Of a stretch of DNA of 64,000 nucleotides, positions 1 to 7,891 are shown in pieces. Position 1 is the first letter of the stretch. Each line of letters starts with the position of its first letter. A program made the translations under genes and the position numbers. The stretch comes from a virus: the IMG/VR virus record IMGVR_UViG_3300021092_000011, positions 1 to 64,000 of that record; one strand, written 5' to 3'. The notes under the pieces are model-generated. The model was given only the letters and a program-made list of their open reading frames with translations, did no database searches and was not told where the DNA came from.

Positions 1-2064
1 AATGCCGACACGGCAACATCGCTCGCCACCTCGCGAACAATTGAGTTGACGGGCGACGTAACTGGCTCGGCTTCGTTCAATGGGAGTGCAAATGCATCAA
101 TTGCCGCGACCATTCAGCCCAACTCGGTGGCGCTGGGCACCGACACGACTGGTGACTACGTAGCGAGCCTCGTTGCTGGTACGGGTGTAACGCTCACTGA
201 CAACTCTGGAGAAACGGCAACGCCAACCATCGCAATCGGTCAATCTGTCGCCACGAATGCCAACCCGACGTTCGCTGGCGCGACGCTCGATGCCGTCCAG
301 GTCGGAATCACTGCCGCTGGGGAAATAGACACCACGTCGGGCAACCTGACGATTGACTCGGCTGGCGGCACGGTGACCGTCGATGACGTCTTGACCGTCA
401 ATGGCAACATCAACACGAGCAACCAAATACGAATCACTGGTACAACCGCAACGTCAATTCCAAACGTGAATGGGCAACAAGAAGCATTCTTGACCGTCAG
501 GGCATCAGAAGCCTCCTTCGCCGACGGCAACGGACCAAGTCTTCTCCTTGTGCGTAATCATATGAATTCTGGATTGACGGTAAGTCAATACGGCAATTTC
601 TCGCTGACTGGCGGGGGTCGAATCTCTGGCTTCACGGGCGATGGCGGTGGCGGCACCGTTGAAATTTATGGCACGAATGGCGCAACCCAAAGAGGACTCA
701 TGGTTACCGCCAACGAGTATGCCGCCTCTGGCAACAAGATACAAACCTGGCAGTCCCATGACTACACGATAAATTCGTTCGTAAAGCCAGACGGTTCGTT
801 CAGCATCAGGAACGTCCAGGTCGGTCTCACCGCCGCTGGCGAGATTGACACATCTTCAGGCAACCTCACGATTGACTCGGCTGGCGGAACCGTCACCGTC
901 GACGACAACCTGACGGTCACGGGCAACCTGACCGTCTCGGGGACCACGACCACCGTCAACACCGAGACTGTTACAATTAATGACAACATCATTGTTCTTA
1001 ACAATAACTCGGCTAGCGAACCAACCGAAAACGCAGGCATTGAAGTTGAGCGTGGCGATGTTACAAACGTCGCACTTCGCTGGAATGAGTCTAGCGATAG
1101 ATGGGAATTAACTAACGATGGCACAACCTACGCTAACATAGTTACAAGTTCCTCAACGGATACGCTTACAAGTAAGACTCTTACGTCTCCAGTTATAAAT
1201 ACATCCATAACTACAGGATCTTCTTCTGTTGATTTATTTACCTCAACAGCAACTACCGTTAACTTCGCAAACGCAGCTACAACATTTCACATAGCTGGCG
1301 CAGCTACGGCTATTAATATCGCGAATACTGCAACAGGAGCTCAAGTTCTTAACCTGGGGTCAGCTTCCACAGGCGAATCTACTTACAATATTGGCACTGG
1401 AGCAACAGGAGCCTCTACTACAAAAATTCTTAACCTTGGAACTAATGGAGCTGTTTCGTCAACGACCAATATTAACATTGGATCAGCAAACGGCGGAACT
1501 ATAACATTAAATAGTCCAACTGTTACCATATCAGGCAACCTAACTGTTTCTGGGACAACCACAACTATCAACACTGCGACTTTAAATATTGCAGATAATC
1601 AAATTGTACTAAACAGCGACGTTACTGGTGCGCCAACAGAAAACGCCGGAGTCACTGTTGAACGAGGCACAAGTACCGATGTTGACATTCGTTGGAATGA
1701 AACATCAGATCTTTGGGAGATCACAGAGGACGGTACTAATTACGATTTACTTAGCAGTCGCACGCTATTTAATCAGCAGACAGCTAGTTATACGTTGATT
1801 AGATCGGACAAAAATAAAATAGTAGAAATGAGTGCTACTAGCGGACTAACACTAACAGTCCCTGCTGATAATACAGTAGATTATCCAGTTGGATCAGAAG
1901 TAAGAATCTTACAAACAAATACAGGCCAAGTAACTTTGGCAGGAGCTGTTGGGGTAACTGTAAATGCAACACCAGGATTAAAACTTCGCGCTCAGTGGTC
2001 TTCTGCCACTCTTGTTAAAAGAGCGGCAAATACCTGGGTAGCACTAGGAGACTTGGCAGCATAA
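1..2064 (+). CDS. Tail fibre-like structural protein, 5' end outside window
   Basis: The frame is open from base 1, so this is the C-terminal 687 residues of a longer protein. It is built of degenerate repeats. A GNLTIDSAGGTVTVDD block occurs near 340-390 and 860-910. A second module (NLTVSGTTTTVN, then an asparagine-rich stretch, then PTENAG..VERG and RWNE.SD.WE) occurs at about 925-1125 and again at 1537-1740. Such beta-repeat modules are known from fibres and appendages of aquatic myophages. The C-terminus after about 1770 is a different, beta-rich domain. Base composition is striking: roughly the first 960 bases are GC-rich and the rest is AT-rich like the rest of the window. The GC-rich part also lacks in-frame CGG, using CGA, CGC, CGT and AGG. 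Likely role: host recognition at the tail tip or a whisker (inferred). Confidence 0.75.
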   Translation, partial: NADTATSLATSRTIELTGDVTGSASFNGSANASIAATIQPNSVALGTDTTGDYVASLVAGTGVTLTDNSGETATPTIAIGQSVATNANPTFAGATLDAVQVGITAAGEIDTTSGNLTIDSAGGTVTVDDVLTVNGNINTSNQIRITGTTATSIPNVNGQQEAFLTVRASEASFADGNGPSLLLVRNHMNSGLTVSQYGNFSLTGGGRISGFTGDGGGGTVEIYGTNGATQRGLMVTANEYAASGNKIQTWQSHDYTINSFVKPDGSFSIRNVQVGLTAAGEIDTSSGNLTIDSAGGTVTVDDNLTVTGNLTVSGTTTTVNTETVTINDNIIVLNNNSASEPTENAGIEVERGDVTNVALRWNESSDRWELTNDGTTYANIVTSSSTDTLTSKTLTSPVINTSITTGSSSVDLFTSTATTVNFANAATTFHIAGAATAINIANTATGAQVLNLGSASTGESTYNIGTGATGASTTKILNLGTNGAVSSTTNINIGSANGGTITLNSPTVTISGNLTVSGTTTTINTATLNIADNQIVLNSDVTGAPTENAGVTVERGTSTDVDIRWNETSDLWEITEDGTNYDLLSSRTLFNQQTASYTLIRSDKNKIVEMSATSGLTLTVPADNTVDYPVGSEVRILQTNTGQVTLAGAVGVTVNATPGLKLRAQWSSATLVKRAANTWVALGDLAA

Positions 2065-2554
2065 ATGAGTAACATAACAGGTGATGAATCAGGAGTAAGA
2101 AAAAACTCAATCCCAAATGTAGTTCGGGTCTAAATCTTCAACAGCAAACACCACAATAACTACAGCAGGTTTTGCTGTAGGTACTGTTACCGATGTAAGT
2201 ACTGCAGTTCCGGCAGAAGAAAATGATGTTACCGCACAAAACCTTACAGCAGGCACGGTACTACCATTGGGAACAAGTTTGGATTATACTAGAAAAAGTC
2301 CTTTTTTCCCACCATATTTTCCACCGTTCTTTCCACCATTCTTTCCTCCGTTTTTTCCACCATTTTTCCCACCGTACTTCCCGCCATTCTTCCCGCCATT
2401 CTTTCCACCATTCTTTCCACCATTCTTTCCACCATACTTTCCGCCATGGTTTCCACCATTCTTCCCGCCATTCTTTCCACCCTTTTTCCCACCATTCTTC
2501 CCGCCATTCTTCCCGCCATTCTTCCCGCCGTTCTTCCCACCAATTTTTAAATAA
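2065..2554 (+). CDS. FFPP-repeat protein, read through one CGG +1 shift
   Basis: The ATG directly follows the stop of the fibre gene. The unshifted frame ends after 22 codons (GTT CGG GTC TAA). Skipping one base at CGG 2125 opens a frame to 2554, giving about 162 residues. The middle is Thr/Ala/Val-rich. Residues about 80-159 are twenty tetrapeptides of the form FFPP, with YFPP at units 2, 7 and 12 and WFPP at unit 13, ending in IFK. No known domain is recognised. Aromatic-proline repeats suggest an extended polyproline-type rod. Its place between a tail fibre and a large set of prolyl-hydroxylase-like genes suggests a fibre tip or accessory protein whose prolines might be hydroxylated; that is inference. 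A His/Ser-rich frame over the same bases is a shadow of the repeat. Confidence 0.7.
2125..2128 (+). other. CGG +1 recoding site 1 (CGGG)
   Basis: GTT-CGG in frame. The zero frame stops one codon later (GTC TAA); the +1 frame is open through the FFPP repeats. Confidence 0.8.
2303..2542 (+). repeat. Twenty 12-base units encoding FFPP-type tetrapeptides
   Basis: Tandem degenerate 12-mers (ttt/ttc ttt/ttc cca/ccg/ccc cca/ccg). Units vary at synonymous positions, and tyrosine or tryptophan replaces the first phenylalanine in four units. Synonymous variation indicates selection on the peptide rather than recent slippage. Confidence 0.95.
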
Positions 2555-2568
2555 TAAGATTTAAACCT

Positions 2569-2991
2569 ATGTCTAATAATTGGCTATCAGATATAAACTA
2601 TCAAAAAAGCATAGCTAAGAACATTAGTGAAGCCGCTAAAAAGGGATCCTCAAAATCCATGCCGTGCTGCGACGTATCGGATATGGACAGGGTTAGAATG
2701 TCCGCCGCCGAGAGAGAATTTGCTAACAGTTTATTGTCGATTGCCCAAAAGTATGGAAAGCTTTCCGATATGGACAACAACGGAATATGGGTTGGATATG
2801 TTTCTAAAGCGGAGAACGACGACTACGACATAGGCGTGCGCTGCGAGAACTGTGTACTTCATGAGTCGGAATCGGTATGTAAAATTATTAAACAAAAGAT
2901 AGAACCAGGCGGACGCTGTCGTCTAGCGGCCATACCAGATGGGTTGGTCGATGTCGGTATGGACGAAGAAGATATGGATGATGAAGACTAA
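2569..2991 (+). CDS. Cysteine-rich hypothetical protein
   Basis: 140 residues with an ATG start 14 bases after the FFPP gene. The N-terminal part has a CC pair (residues about 33-34) and a predicted helical stretch. The C-terminal half has a C-x2-C, C and C pattern (ENCVLHE, SVCKII, GGRCRLAAIP) followed by an acidic tail rich in Asp and Glu. The spacing resembles small phage proteins with a presumed metal or Fe-S site next to structural genes, but I cannot name the family. It is immediately followed by a ferredoxin, which fits a redox context. Function unknown. Confidence 0.75.
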   Translation: MSNNWLSDINYQKSIAKNISEAAKKGSSKSMPCCDVSDMDRVRMSAAEREFANSLLSIAQKYGKLSDMDNNGIWVGYVSKAENDDYDIGVRCENCVLHESESVCKIIKQKIEPGGRCRLAAIPDGLVDVGMDEEDMDDED

Positions 2992-2996
2992 TCTTC

Positions 2997-3257
2997 ATGA
3001 AAGTATGGATTGATCAAGACTTATGTACTGGCGATGGCCTGTGCACGGAACTCGCTCCGGCTGTATTCATGATGCATTCGGATGGACTTGCCTACGTGAA
3101 AGATCCCAGCTGGCCAAATTTGCTTGGCCCAGATGGGAAAGGAAGCGAGCCAAAATTAAAAATGATAGCAACGACCGAGTTTCCCGACACGATGCTTGAC
3201 GAAGTTATTCAATCAGCTGAGGATTGTCCTGGCGAATGTATTTTCATAGAGGAGTAA
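2997..3257 (+). CDS. Ferredoxin, C-x5-C type
   Basis: 86 residues. The N-terminus reads VWIDQDLCTGDGLCTELAPAVF, and the C-terminus has EDCPGECI. This arrangement (C-x5-C near the start, then C-P near the end) is that of small bacterial ferredoxins carrying a [3Fe-4S] or [4Fe-4S] cluster, common in actinobacteria where they feed electrons to cytochromes P450 and other oxygenases. Only part of the protein between the motifs is unusual (an insertion around residues 37-55). It lies 5 bases after the cysteine-rich gene and upstream of oxygenase genes. Electron supply to, or repair of, iron enzymes is plausible but inferred, since 2-oxoglutarate oxygenases do not need a ferredoxin. Confidence 0.85.
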   Translation: MKVWIDQDLCTGDGLCTELAPAVFMMHSDGLAYVKDPSWPNLLGPDGKGSEPKLKMIATTEFPDTMLDEVIQSAEDCPGECIFIEE

Positions 3258-3261
3258 TACA

Positions 3262-3288
3262 AGTTTAGTCAAAAATTTTTCTAAAACT
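3262..3288. terminator. Possible bidirectional terminator between convergent genes
   Basis: AGTTTAG and CTAAAACT can pair with one bulged base around an A/T loop containing a run of T. It sits between the convergent ferredoxin and minus-strand oxygenase genes. The stem is weak and AT-only. Confidence 0.3.
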
Positions 3289-3844
3289 AATACTTTATTG
3301 CCCAAAAACTTGAACACGCATATCTCATCCCAGATGTGACTATTTCAACTTTATGAGTATAAAGCTCTGAAGAAGGAAATGTAATAAACATATTTTCTTC
3401 TGGTTCTATCACCAAATCAAGGTTTTTAAAGCATAAACGACCACCAGAAAATGAAGAACCAGGATAAAAAATACTGCTTATGTCGCGGCGCGGATGTCCA
3501 GTTGGCGTTTTCAAATCAAGAGTTGAGCCGTCCCAGTGATAAGGAAGTCCTTCTCCCGGAAAAAAAACAGTAATACCAACACCTTCCTCACGATACACAT
3601 CAACGCTATAAGACTCCCTTATTGCAGCCACCGCCCTGGGAATAAATATATCGGCAAAGTTGAATGAGCTGGAATAAGTTGTTAGAACTTCTCCACTTGG
3701 GTAATATATTTCTTCTTTTTCGTTGTATATAGGTTCTTTTCTTAAAAGCGGAGACTGTTTTATATAAGCACTCAACTGCGTAAATTCATCGTCATTCAAG
3801 AATGAACTAATCTTGTACAGTTCATTTTTAATTTTATGAATCAC
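3287..3844 (-). CDS. 2-oxoglutarate/Fe(II) oxygenase-like protein
   Basis: 185 residues. Visible motifs are an HWD iron-binding pair (GLPYHWDGS, residue about 105), the strand SGGRLCF, the PEENMFITFPSS turn, then a distal His (THKVEI) and an Arg (GMRYACSSFW), the order expected of a double-stranded beta-helix dioxygenase of the prolyl 4-hydroxylase type. These enzymes hydroxylate protein or small-molecule substrates using 2-oxoglutarate, O2 and Fe(II). The gene overlaps the preceding minus-strand oxygenase by 4 bases, so the two are co-transcribed. Substrate unknown. Confidence 0.8.
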   Translation of the reverse strand: MIHKIKNELYKISSFLNDDEFTQLSAYIKQSPLLRKEPIYNEKEEIYYPSGEVLTTYSSSFNFADIFIPRAVAAIRESYSVDVYREEGVGITVFFPGEGLPYHWDGSTLDLKTPTGHPRRDISSIFYPGSSFSGGRLCFKNLDLVIEPEENMFITFPSSELYTHKVEIVTSGMRYACSSFWAIKY

Positions 3845-4494
3845 AATAATTCACTTATTGTATAAAAAGATGGAGTTGTATATCTTTCTCCTTTAATTAT
3901 TTTTTTCACACCATGCAAGTAATGAATATCGCCTGGATGAGCAACAGCCAATCCAGGTTGCGGCCTTATAGTCAAATCATGCTGAGGATAATACAATTCG
4001 CCACCTTCAAAATTATCATTGTAATAAAGCAAGGAGTTAATATCGTAGGTGGGAAAGGGATTTGGAGACCCATCGTTCAATTGCTTATCAGCATGAGGCT
4101 GCTGTTCAGTTCCTGGAAACCATCTAATTATAACTGGTGGACGAGTAGTTAATTTTACCTTAAATTCATCTTCTAAAAACCACTGCATTTTTATAATATA
4201 TTTATCAATTAAATTATAAATATCAAGATTTATCCTTGATAAAATGTCATAACTACATTGGCGATTTGCCCAGTAGGATGCGTCATAAGTGCAAGTTCCG
4301 TCTTCTGCGTATTGATTTTCTCCTGGATCCATCCATTCATTTATGGTTGGAAGAAAATTTTGTATTGTTTTTAAGTCTTCTAATTCAACAAAATTTTTAA
4401 GTATTTTAATATTATTAATAGATCTACCAAAATGACCAGGAAAAACTAAAGATTCTTCAGCATTTTCTAGACTTTTAATGTCTTGATTTTTCAT
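3841..4494 (-). CDS. 2-oxoglutarate/Fe(II) oxygenase-like protein
   Basis: 217 residues. Motifs: PHADKQ (iron-binding H-x-D, residue about 135), a YYNDNFEGGELYY core strand, RPQPGLAVAHPGD, distal His in LHGVKKI, and an Arg in KGERYTTPSFYT. This matches the P4H-like 2OG oxygenase layout. First gene of a two-gene minus-strand unit that runs against all other genes in the window; it overlaps the next by 4 bases. A promoter candidate lies just upstream. Substrate unknown. Confidence 0.85.
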   Translation of the reverse strand: MKNQDIKSLENAEESLVFPGHFGRSINNIKILKNFVELEDLKTIQNFLPTINEWMDPGENQYAEDGTCTYDASYWANRQCSYDILSRINLDIYNLIDKYIIKMQWFLEDEFKVKLTTRPPVIIRWFPGTEQQPHADKQLNDGSPNPFPTYDINSLLYYNDNFEGGELYYPQHDLTIRPQPGLAVAHPGDIHYLHGVKKIIKGERYTTPSFYTISELL

Positions 4495-4532
4495 CTATTT
4501 TCTCATCCTAACTATGCGTATCTAGTCAGAAT

Positions 4533-4562
4533 AGTATATCATTTAATATGCGAATAGCACAA
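4533..4562 (-). promoter_or_regulatory. Candidate sigma70-type promoter for the minus-strand pair
   Basis: On the minus strand TTGTGC is followed after 18 bases by TATACT, preceded by TGA (extended -10). It lies in the divergent 88-base gap upstream of the minus-strand oxygenases. Found by eye only. Confidence 0.4.
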
Positions 4563-4582
4563 ACTAACTTTAGGAGTTTAAA

Positions 4583-5287
4583 ATGGAATATTATCATGTT
4601 GGTGATCCAAAACTTGGAATAAATCTTTATAGGAATGCAATTCCAGAAAATCTAAACATTCCAGAAAGATTAGAAAAAACAATAGGAAATAGTAATCATG
4701 AATTTTTTAAATGGTCCGAAGCGATGGTGGGCTACAACACGAAAATGCCAGATTATAGGGACTGCGTCGACTTGAAAGTCAGTCCTGTGCATTGGCCTCA
4801 TTTGGGCGAAGAATTCAAAGAAATAGAAAATATATACAACGATACAAATACTGTCTTAAATGAATGTCTACAGCACTATCAAAGCAGATATAACTTTACT
4901 ATGGAATTTCAGGAAGCTATTAATTTTGTAAGATATAAAAATGGACAACATTTTTCTGTTCATTCTGACCATGGGTTTTCCTACACATGCACAGTGTCTT
5001 CTATAGGCTATTTTAATGACGATTACCAAGGGGGAGAGTTATGGTTTCCTTTTCTCGATATTAAAATAAAAGCTAAAAAAGGAGATGTAATATTTTTTCC
5101 ATCAACATTTATTTTCGCTCACGCTGGACTAAAGGTAACTGAAGGAGTAAAATATTGCGCGGTAACAATGTATGATTACAACGATGCTAATCATAAAAAC
5201 ACTGAATACGGAACTAACGTTCCAAAATATTTAGATTCATCTAAGACGAATGAATCTAATTCTGAATTATTATCTCCAATGAAATAA
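4583..5287 (+). CDS. 2-oxoglutarate/Fe(II) oxygenase-like protein
   Basis: 234 residues; SD-like TAGGAG is 5-6 bases before the ATG. Motifs: FSVHSDHG (H-x-D, residue about 130), YFNDDYQGGELWFPF, KAKKGDVIFFPST, distal His in FAHAGLKV, and GVKYCAVTMYD, where a Lys occupies the position usually held by the 2-oxoglutarate-binding Arg. This is the P4H-like fold, possibly with altered co-substrate contact. Divergent from the minus-strand pair and followed 2 bases later by the DUF6065-like gene. Confidence 0.85.
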   Translation: MEYYHVGDPKLGINLYRNAIPENLNIPERLEKTIGNSNHEFFKWSEAMVGYNTKMPDYRDCVDLKVSPVHWPHLGEEFKEIENIYNDTNTVLNECLQHYQSRYNFTMEFQEAINFVRYKNGQHFSVHSDHGFSYTCTVSSIGYFNDDYQGGELWFPFLDIKIKAKKGDVIFFPSTFIFAHAGLKVTEGVKYCAVTMYDYNDANHKNTEYGTNVPKYLDSSKTNESNSELLSPMK

Positions 5288-5289
5288 GT

Positions 5290-5991
5290 ATGGCATTATT
5301 TACCTTAACAAAAACTCACCAAAATCCTCCAGAAATTAAACAATCTCGACTAAAAAGAGACTGGATGGATGATACTTACAACAAACACGCGTATCAATGT
5401 CTTCCAATGACAGTGGCCAATGTTAGTGGTTGGGAACTTATACTTCAACAAGATGTTGTAGTAGAGTGGGATGGAACAAATAGTCCACCAAAAGTATTAG
5501 AGGGAGCAACCCTAAATGATAGAGCAATTGTTATTCCCAGCATTATTGGGATAATGTCATTTACGACTGGATGGACCTTTGGAACAGAGGATGGATATAG
5601 TACATTCATATCTGGATCTCCAAATTACTTTGTCGATGGCGCTGTTCCGTTATCGGCAACTATACCTAGTTTTTGGTGGCCTGATGAATTTAATATGAAT
5701 TGGAAAATTACTAAAATAAATGAACCAGTAGTATTTGCTAAGGGTATGCCATTTATGCATTTTACTATGATAAAAAATGATTTATTAGAGTCTGTTGAAT
5801 TTAAAATAGAAAATTTATGGGATAAACCAGATTTAATGAGTCAAAGAATGTCATATGGTGAAGCCAAGATGAAGAAGAATGCAGAAGAACCATGGACATG
5901 GATGAAGGGTATTAAAACCGGAATTAATGAAAAGGGAGAAAAAATAGGGCCTTCTAGTTCTGGATTAATTAAATTAAAAGAACCTTATTGA
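5290..5991 (+). CDS. DUF6065-like protein
   Basis: 233 residues. The pattern YQCLPMTVANVSGWEL, an EWDG strand, a TGW turn, SPNYFVDGAVPLSA and WPDEFNMNWKIT followed by FAKGMPFMHF resembles the family of unknown function DUF6065, which is found in bacteria and phages, often beside 2-oxoglutarate oxygenases or glycosylation genes. No catalytic residues can be assigned. Its start follows the oxygenase stop by 2 bases, so it is probably translated from the same message. The family call is from memory of motif order. Confidence 0.6.
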   Translation: MALFTLTKTHQNPPEIKQSRLKRDWMDDTYNKHAYQCLPMTVANVSGWELILQQDVVVEWDGTNSPPKVLEGATLNDRAIVIPSIIGIMSFTTGWTFGTEDGYSTFISGSPNYFVDGAVPLSATIPSFWWPDEFNMNWKITKINEPVVFAKGMPFMHFTMIKNDLLESVEFKIENLWDKPDLMSQRMSYGEAKMKKNAEEPWTWMKGIKTGINEKGEKIGPSSSGLIKLKEPY

Positions 5992-6056
5992 TATTTGATG
6001 AAAATATATTTACTATAAGTGTATAATTTTTGTATTAAATTTGAAGAGGTATTCAA
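5992..6056 (+). promoter_or_regulatory. Short AT-rich gap with a TATAAT box
   Basis: TATAAT at 6022-6027 stands 30 bases before the GTG start of the next gene. A well-spaced -35 element is not obvious (TTGATG is 21 bases upstream). GAAGAGG before the GTG is a plausible ribosome-binding site. Confidence 0.3.
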
Positions 6057-6320
6057 GTGTCTGCTTATGATTTATTGTCTAAGGATGATATAATAAATAT
6101 GCTATTAATAGAAAAAGATAAAGCAATTACAGAAATTTGGAGTCTTTTTAGATTAAACGAAGAATACTTTCCAAATTTTGAAATAACAAGTTATTCTTTT
6201 AGTGAAGAAGATACTGAAAATATGAAAAGTTATGCAACTCAAAAAACAATGTTAACGTTAACAAAAAAACTTAAAATAATTGATTTATTAATCAAAGAAA
6301 AAGGATATTTGTATGTTTGA
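6057..6320 (+). CDS. Small hypothetical protein
   Basis: 87 residues from a GTG start, chosen because AGAGG lies 8 bases upstream. Mostly helical in appearance (LLSKDDIINMLLIEKDKAITEIW...), charged, without cysteines or transmembrane segments. It overlaps the next gene by 8 bases and starts a run of four small overlapping genes. No function recognised. Confidence 0.65.
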   Translation: MSAYDLLSKDDIINMLLIEKDKAITEIWSLFRLNEEYFPNFEITSYSFSEEDTENMKSYATQKTMLTLTKKLKIIDLLIKEKGYLYV

Positions 6321-6531
6321 AATTTCAGAAAACGACAAAAATAAAGCAAAACTTCGCGCAATAAAACAAAAAGAAAAATTTATTTATCAACTGGCCCTAG
6401 ATCTTGCAATTAATCCAGAAACTATTTCCCTCGAAAATAATATAGTTATTCCAGATGAATCAGATCCACTCTATGGCCATCATGTCGTTTTAAGTAATGC
6501 GATAATCGATCTAAAGAATCTAAAAAGCTAG
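6313..6531 (+). CDS. Small hypothetical protein
   Basis: 72 residues. N-terminus is lysine-rich and helical; a short PDESDPLYGHHVVL segment near residues 48-62 is the only distinctive motif. It overlaps the preceding gene by 8 bases, so translation is probably coupled. No function recognised. Confidence 0.6.
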   Translation: MFEISENDKNKAKLRAIKQKEKFIYQLALDLAINPETISLENNIVIPDESDPLYGHHVVLSNAIIDLKNLKS

Positions 6532-6537
6532 TTTACT

Positions 6538-6840
6538 ATGAACAAAATTCCTATTCAAAGTAAAAACTTACCAGAATTATGTGGTGACCCATATATGGAT
6601 TCTGTCGAGGCACTGGGAGTAAATGGCTTATTAGAAATAGACGGTACAGCAACAGAGGAAAGAAATACGATTATATCTAGTTGGATGAATAACGAAATCT
6701 CAACTAAAGAAGTGCTTAACAAAGTGCACGCCTCTGAAGAATATCAATGCAATGTCTTTTTTGACTACAGTAAATCTACAAAAATAATAGAATCAATAAA
6801 AGAAGAAATAATAAAATCTTTAGATGAAGAGAATACATGA
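6538..6840 (+). CDS. Small hypothetical protein
   Basis: 100 residues, starting 6 bases after the previous stop. Acidic, predicted helix-rich (SSWMNNEISTKEVLNKVHAS). Its stop overlaps the next ATG (ATGA). No domain recognised. Confidence 0.6.
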   Translation: MNKIPIQSKNLPELCGDPYMDSVEALGVNGLLEIDGTATEERNTIISSWMNNEISTKEVLNKVHASEEYQCNVFFDYSKSTKIIESIKEEIIKSLDEENT

Positions 6841-7095
6841 AATACGACAAACAGAAACACGTTAGATTTTTACAATATAACTTATTGTATACTCTTTTTT
6901 CAATCGGACTTGATGAAAGTAAACTTGACACAATTACACCTGAAGAAATGTTAAATCAAATTCATCAAACATATCCTGGATTACGGTAGTGAAATGGGAT
7001 CAGTATCCACTTCCGTTAGAGAGCATCAGCTTACGATAAGCGATCTAGCTCAGCAAACACTTTATTATTATCAAAATATAAAAAAGAGAAATTAA
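6837..7095 (+). CDS. Small protein read through CGG +1 shift at a TAG stop
   Basis: ATGA overlap with the previous gene. The zero frame gives MKYDKQKHVRFLQYN... and ends TTA CGG TAG after 50 codons. Reading one base on gives GSEMGSVSTSVREHQLTISDLAQQ and runs to a TAA that abuts the next gene (ATG at 7097), for about 85 residues. The shifted frame exactly fills the space to the next gene, which supports it as the true reading. The product is polar and helical with no recognised family. Confidence 0.65.
6984..6987 (+). other. CGG +1 recoding site 2 (CGGT)
   Basis: TTA-CGG followed directly by TAG in the zero frame; the +1 frame stays open to the TAA at 7093-7095. Confidence 0.7.
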
Positions 7096-7096
7096 G

Positions 7097-7882
7097 ATGA
7101 CTACAGATTCAGAATCATACAAAAAAAAGAGAGCTTCTTTATTTAGGGGAAGCGAAGAGATGAACATGTTCCAGGGTATGGCTTTCTCTGCTGAAAAAAG
7201 CAAAACAAAATATCAAAAATTAATTACAGATGAAAAATTAAAAACAAGATCGCACCAAGTGCTTGAATTTGAGAAGTCAATCAACGCTGATAGATCCACA
7301 AAGTCAATAGGCCGTTTCCCCAGTGATTTACATACATACGAAATACTTTCAAGAAATTTGATTGAAATGTTAGCAGCAAGAAGATACGAAGCAGCTCAAA
7401 TTGAAATGATAATTCAATTATCAAAACCTAAAAAAATGCTTTTTACCGATCCACAATTTTGGAGAACACCATTTGAGTATCTTGAAAAAGAATTTGATAT
7501 AAGCATTTTTGTTCCAAATGATGAGAATTTGTACAGAGAAGAAGCAATTATCATGGATAAAGAAACGCAACTGAATGTTCTAGATCCACTTGATATTCAG
7601 AACGGGGTTATACCAAACGGTATTGATTTAATAATTACCAGTTTTGGATATTTGACCTCAAATCCAAATGAAAATATTCTTAAAGATTTATACGATGCAC
7701 TTTCAGACAATGGAGCAATTTTTATTCATAATTCAAATTTCTTCAGTGTTTCCTACACTAGTTATGCAGTAGGGTCATTAGCAACTAAACTGCATGATGA
7801 TATAAGAGAGCTTACTGGATCAAACAGTTATCATATTCCATCTTTTATTGGTTTTACGGTAGTTACTAAAAACCTCACATAA
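7097..7882 (+). CDS. Hypothetical protein, methyltransferase-like C-terminal half
   Basis: 261 residues. The N-terminal 90 residues are charged and helical. From about residue 115 the alternation MLFTDPQFW ... ISIFVPNDE ... IDLIITSFGYL ... LYDALSDNGAIFIHNSN resembles the late strands of a Rossmann-type methyltransferase (motif IV-like and the strand before it), but the usual glycine-rich SAM loop is not evident. Such a protein could be an inactive or divergent methyltransferase. It lies one base after the small recoded gene and 9 bases before a pair of oxygenases. Function not established. Confidence 0.6.
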   Translation: MTTDSESYKKKRASLFRGSEEMNMFQGMAFSAEKSKTKYQKLITDEKLKTRSHQVLEFEKSINADRSTKSIGRFPSDLHTYEILSRNLIEMLAARRYEAAQIEMIIQLSKPKKMLFTDPQFWRTPFEYLEKEFDISIFVPNDENLYREEAIIMDKETQLNVLDPLDIQNGVIPNGIDLIITSFGYLTSNPNENILKDLYDALSDNGAIFIHNSNFFSVSYTSYAVGSLATKLHDDIRELTGSNSYHIPSFIGFTVVTKNLT

Positions 7883-7891
7883 TAATATTAT

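Noticed and set aside
2303-2542. CRISPR-like or satellite repeat
   Set aside because: The units are 12 bases without spacers and code for FFPP.
2223-2564. His/Ser/Arg-rich protein and its antisense partner over the FFPP repeat
   Set aside because: They are alternative-frame readings of the same 12-base repeat. The FFPP frame is supported by the +1 shift and by synonymous variation.
6984-6989. TAG readthrough (stop recoding) in the small gene at 6837
   Set aside because: Reading TAG as an amino acid gives TGA as the very next codon in that frame, whereas the +1 frame after CGG is open exactly up to the next gene.
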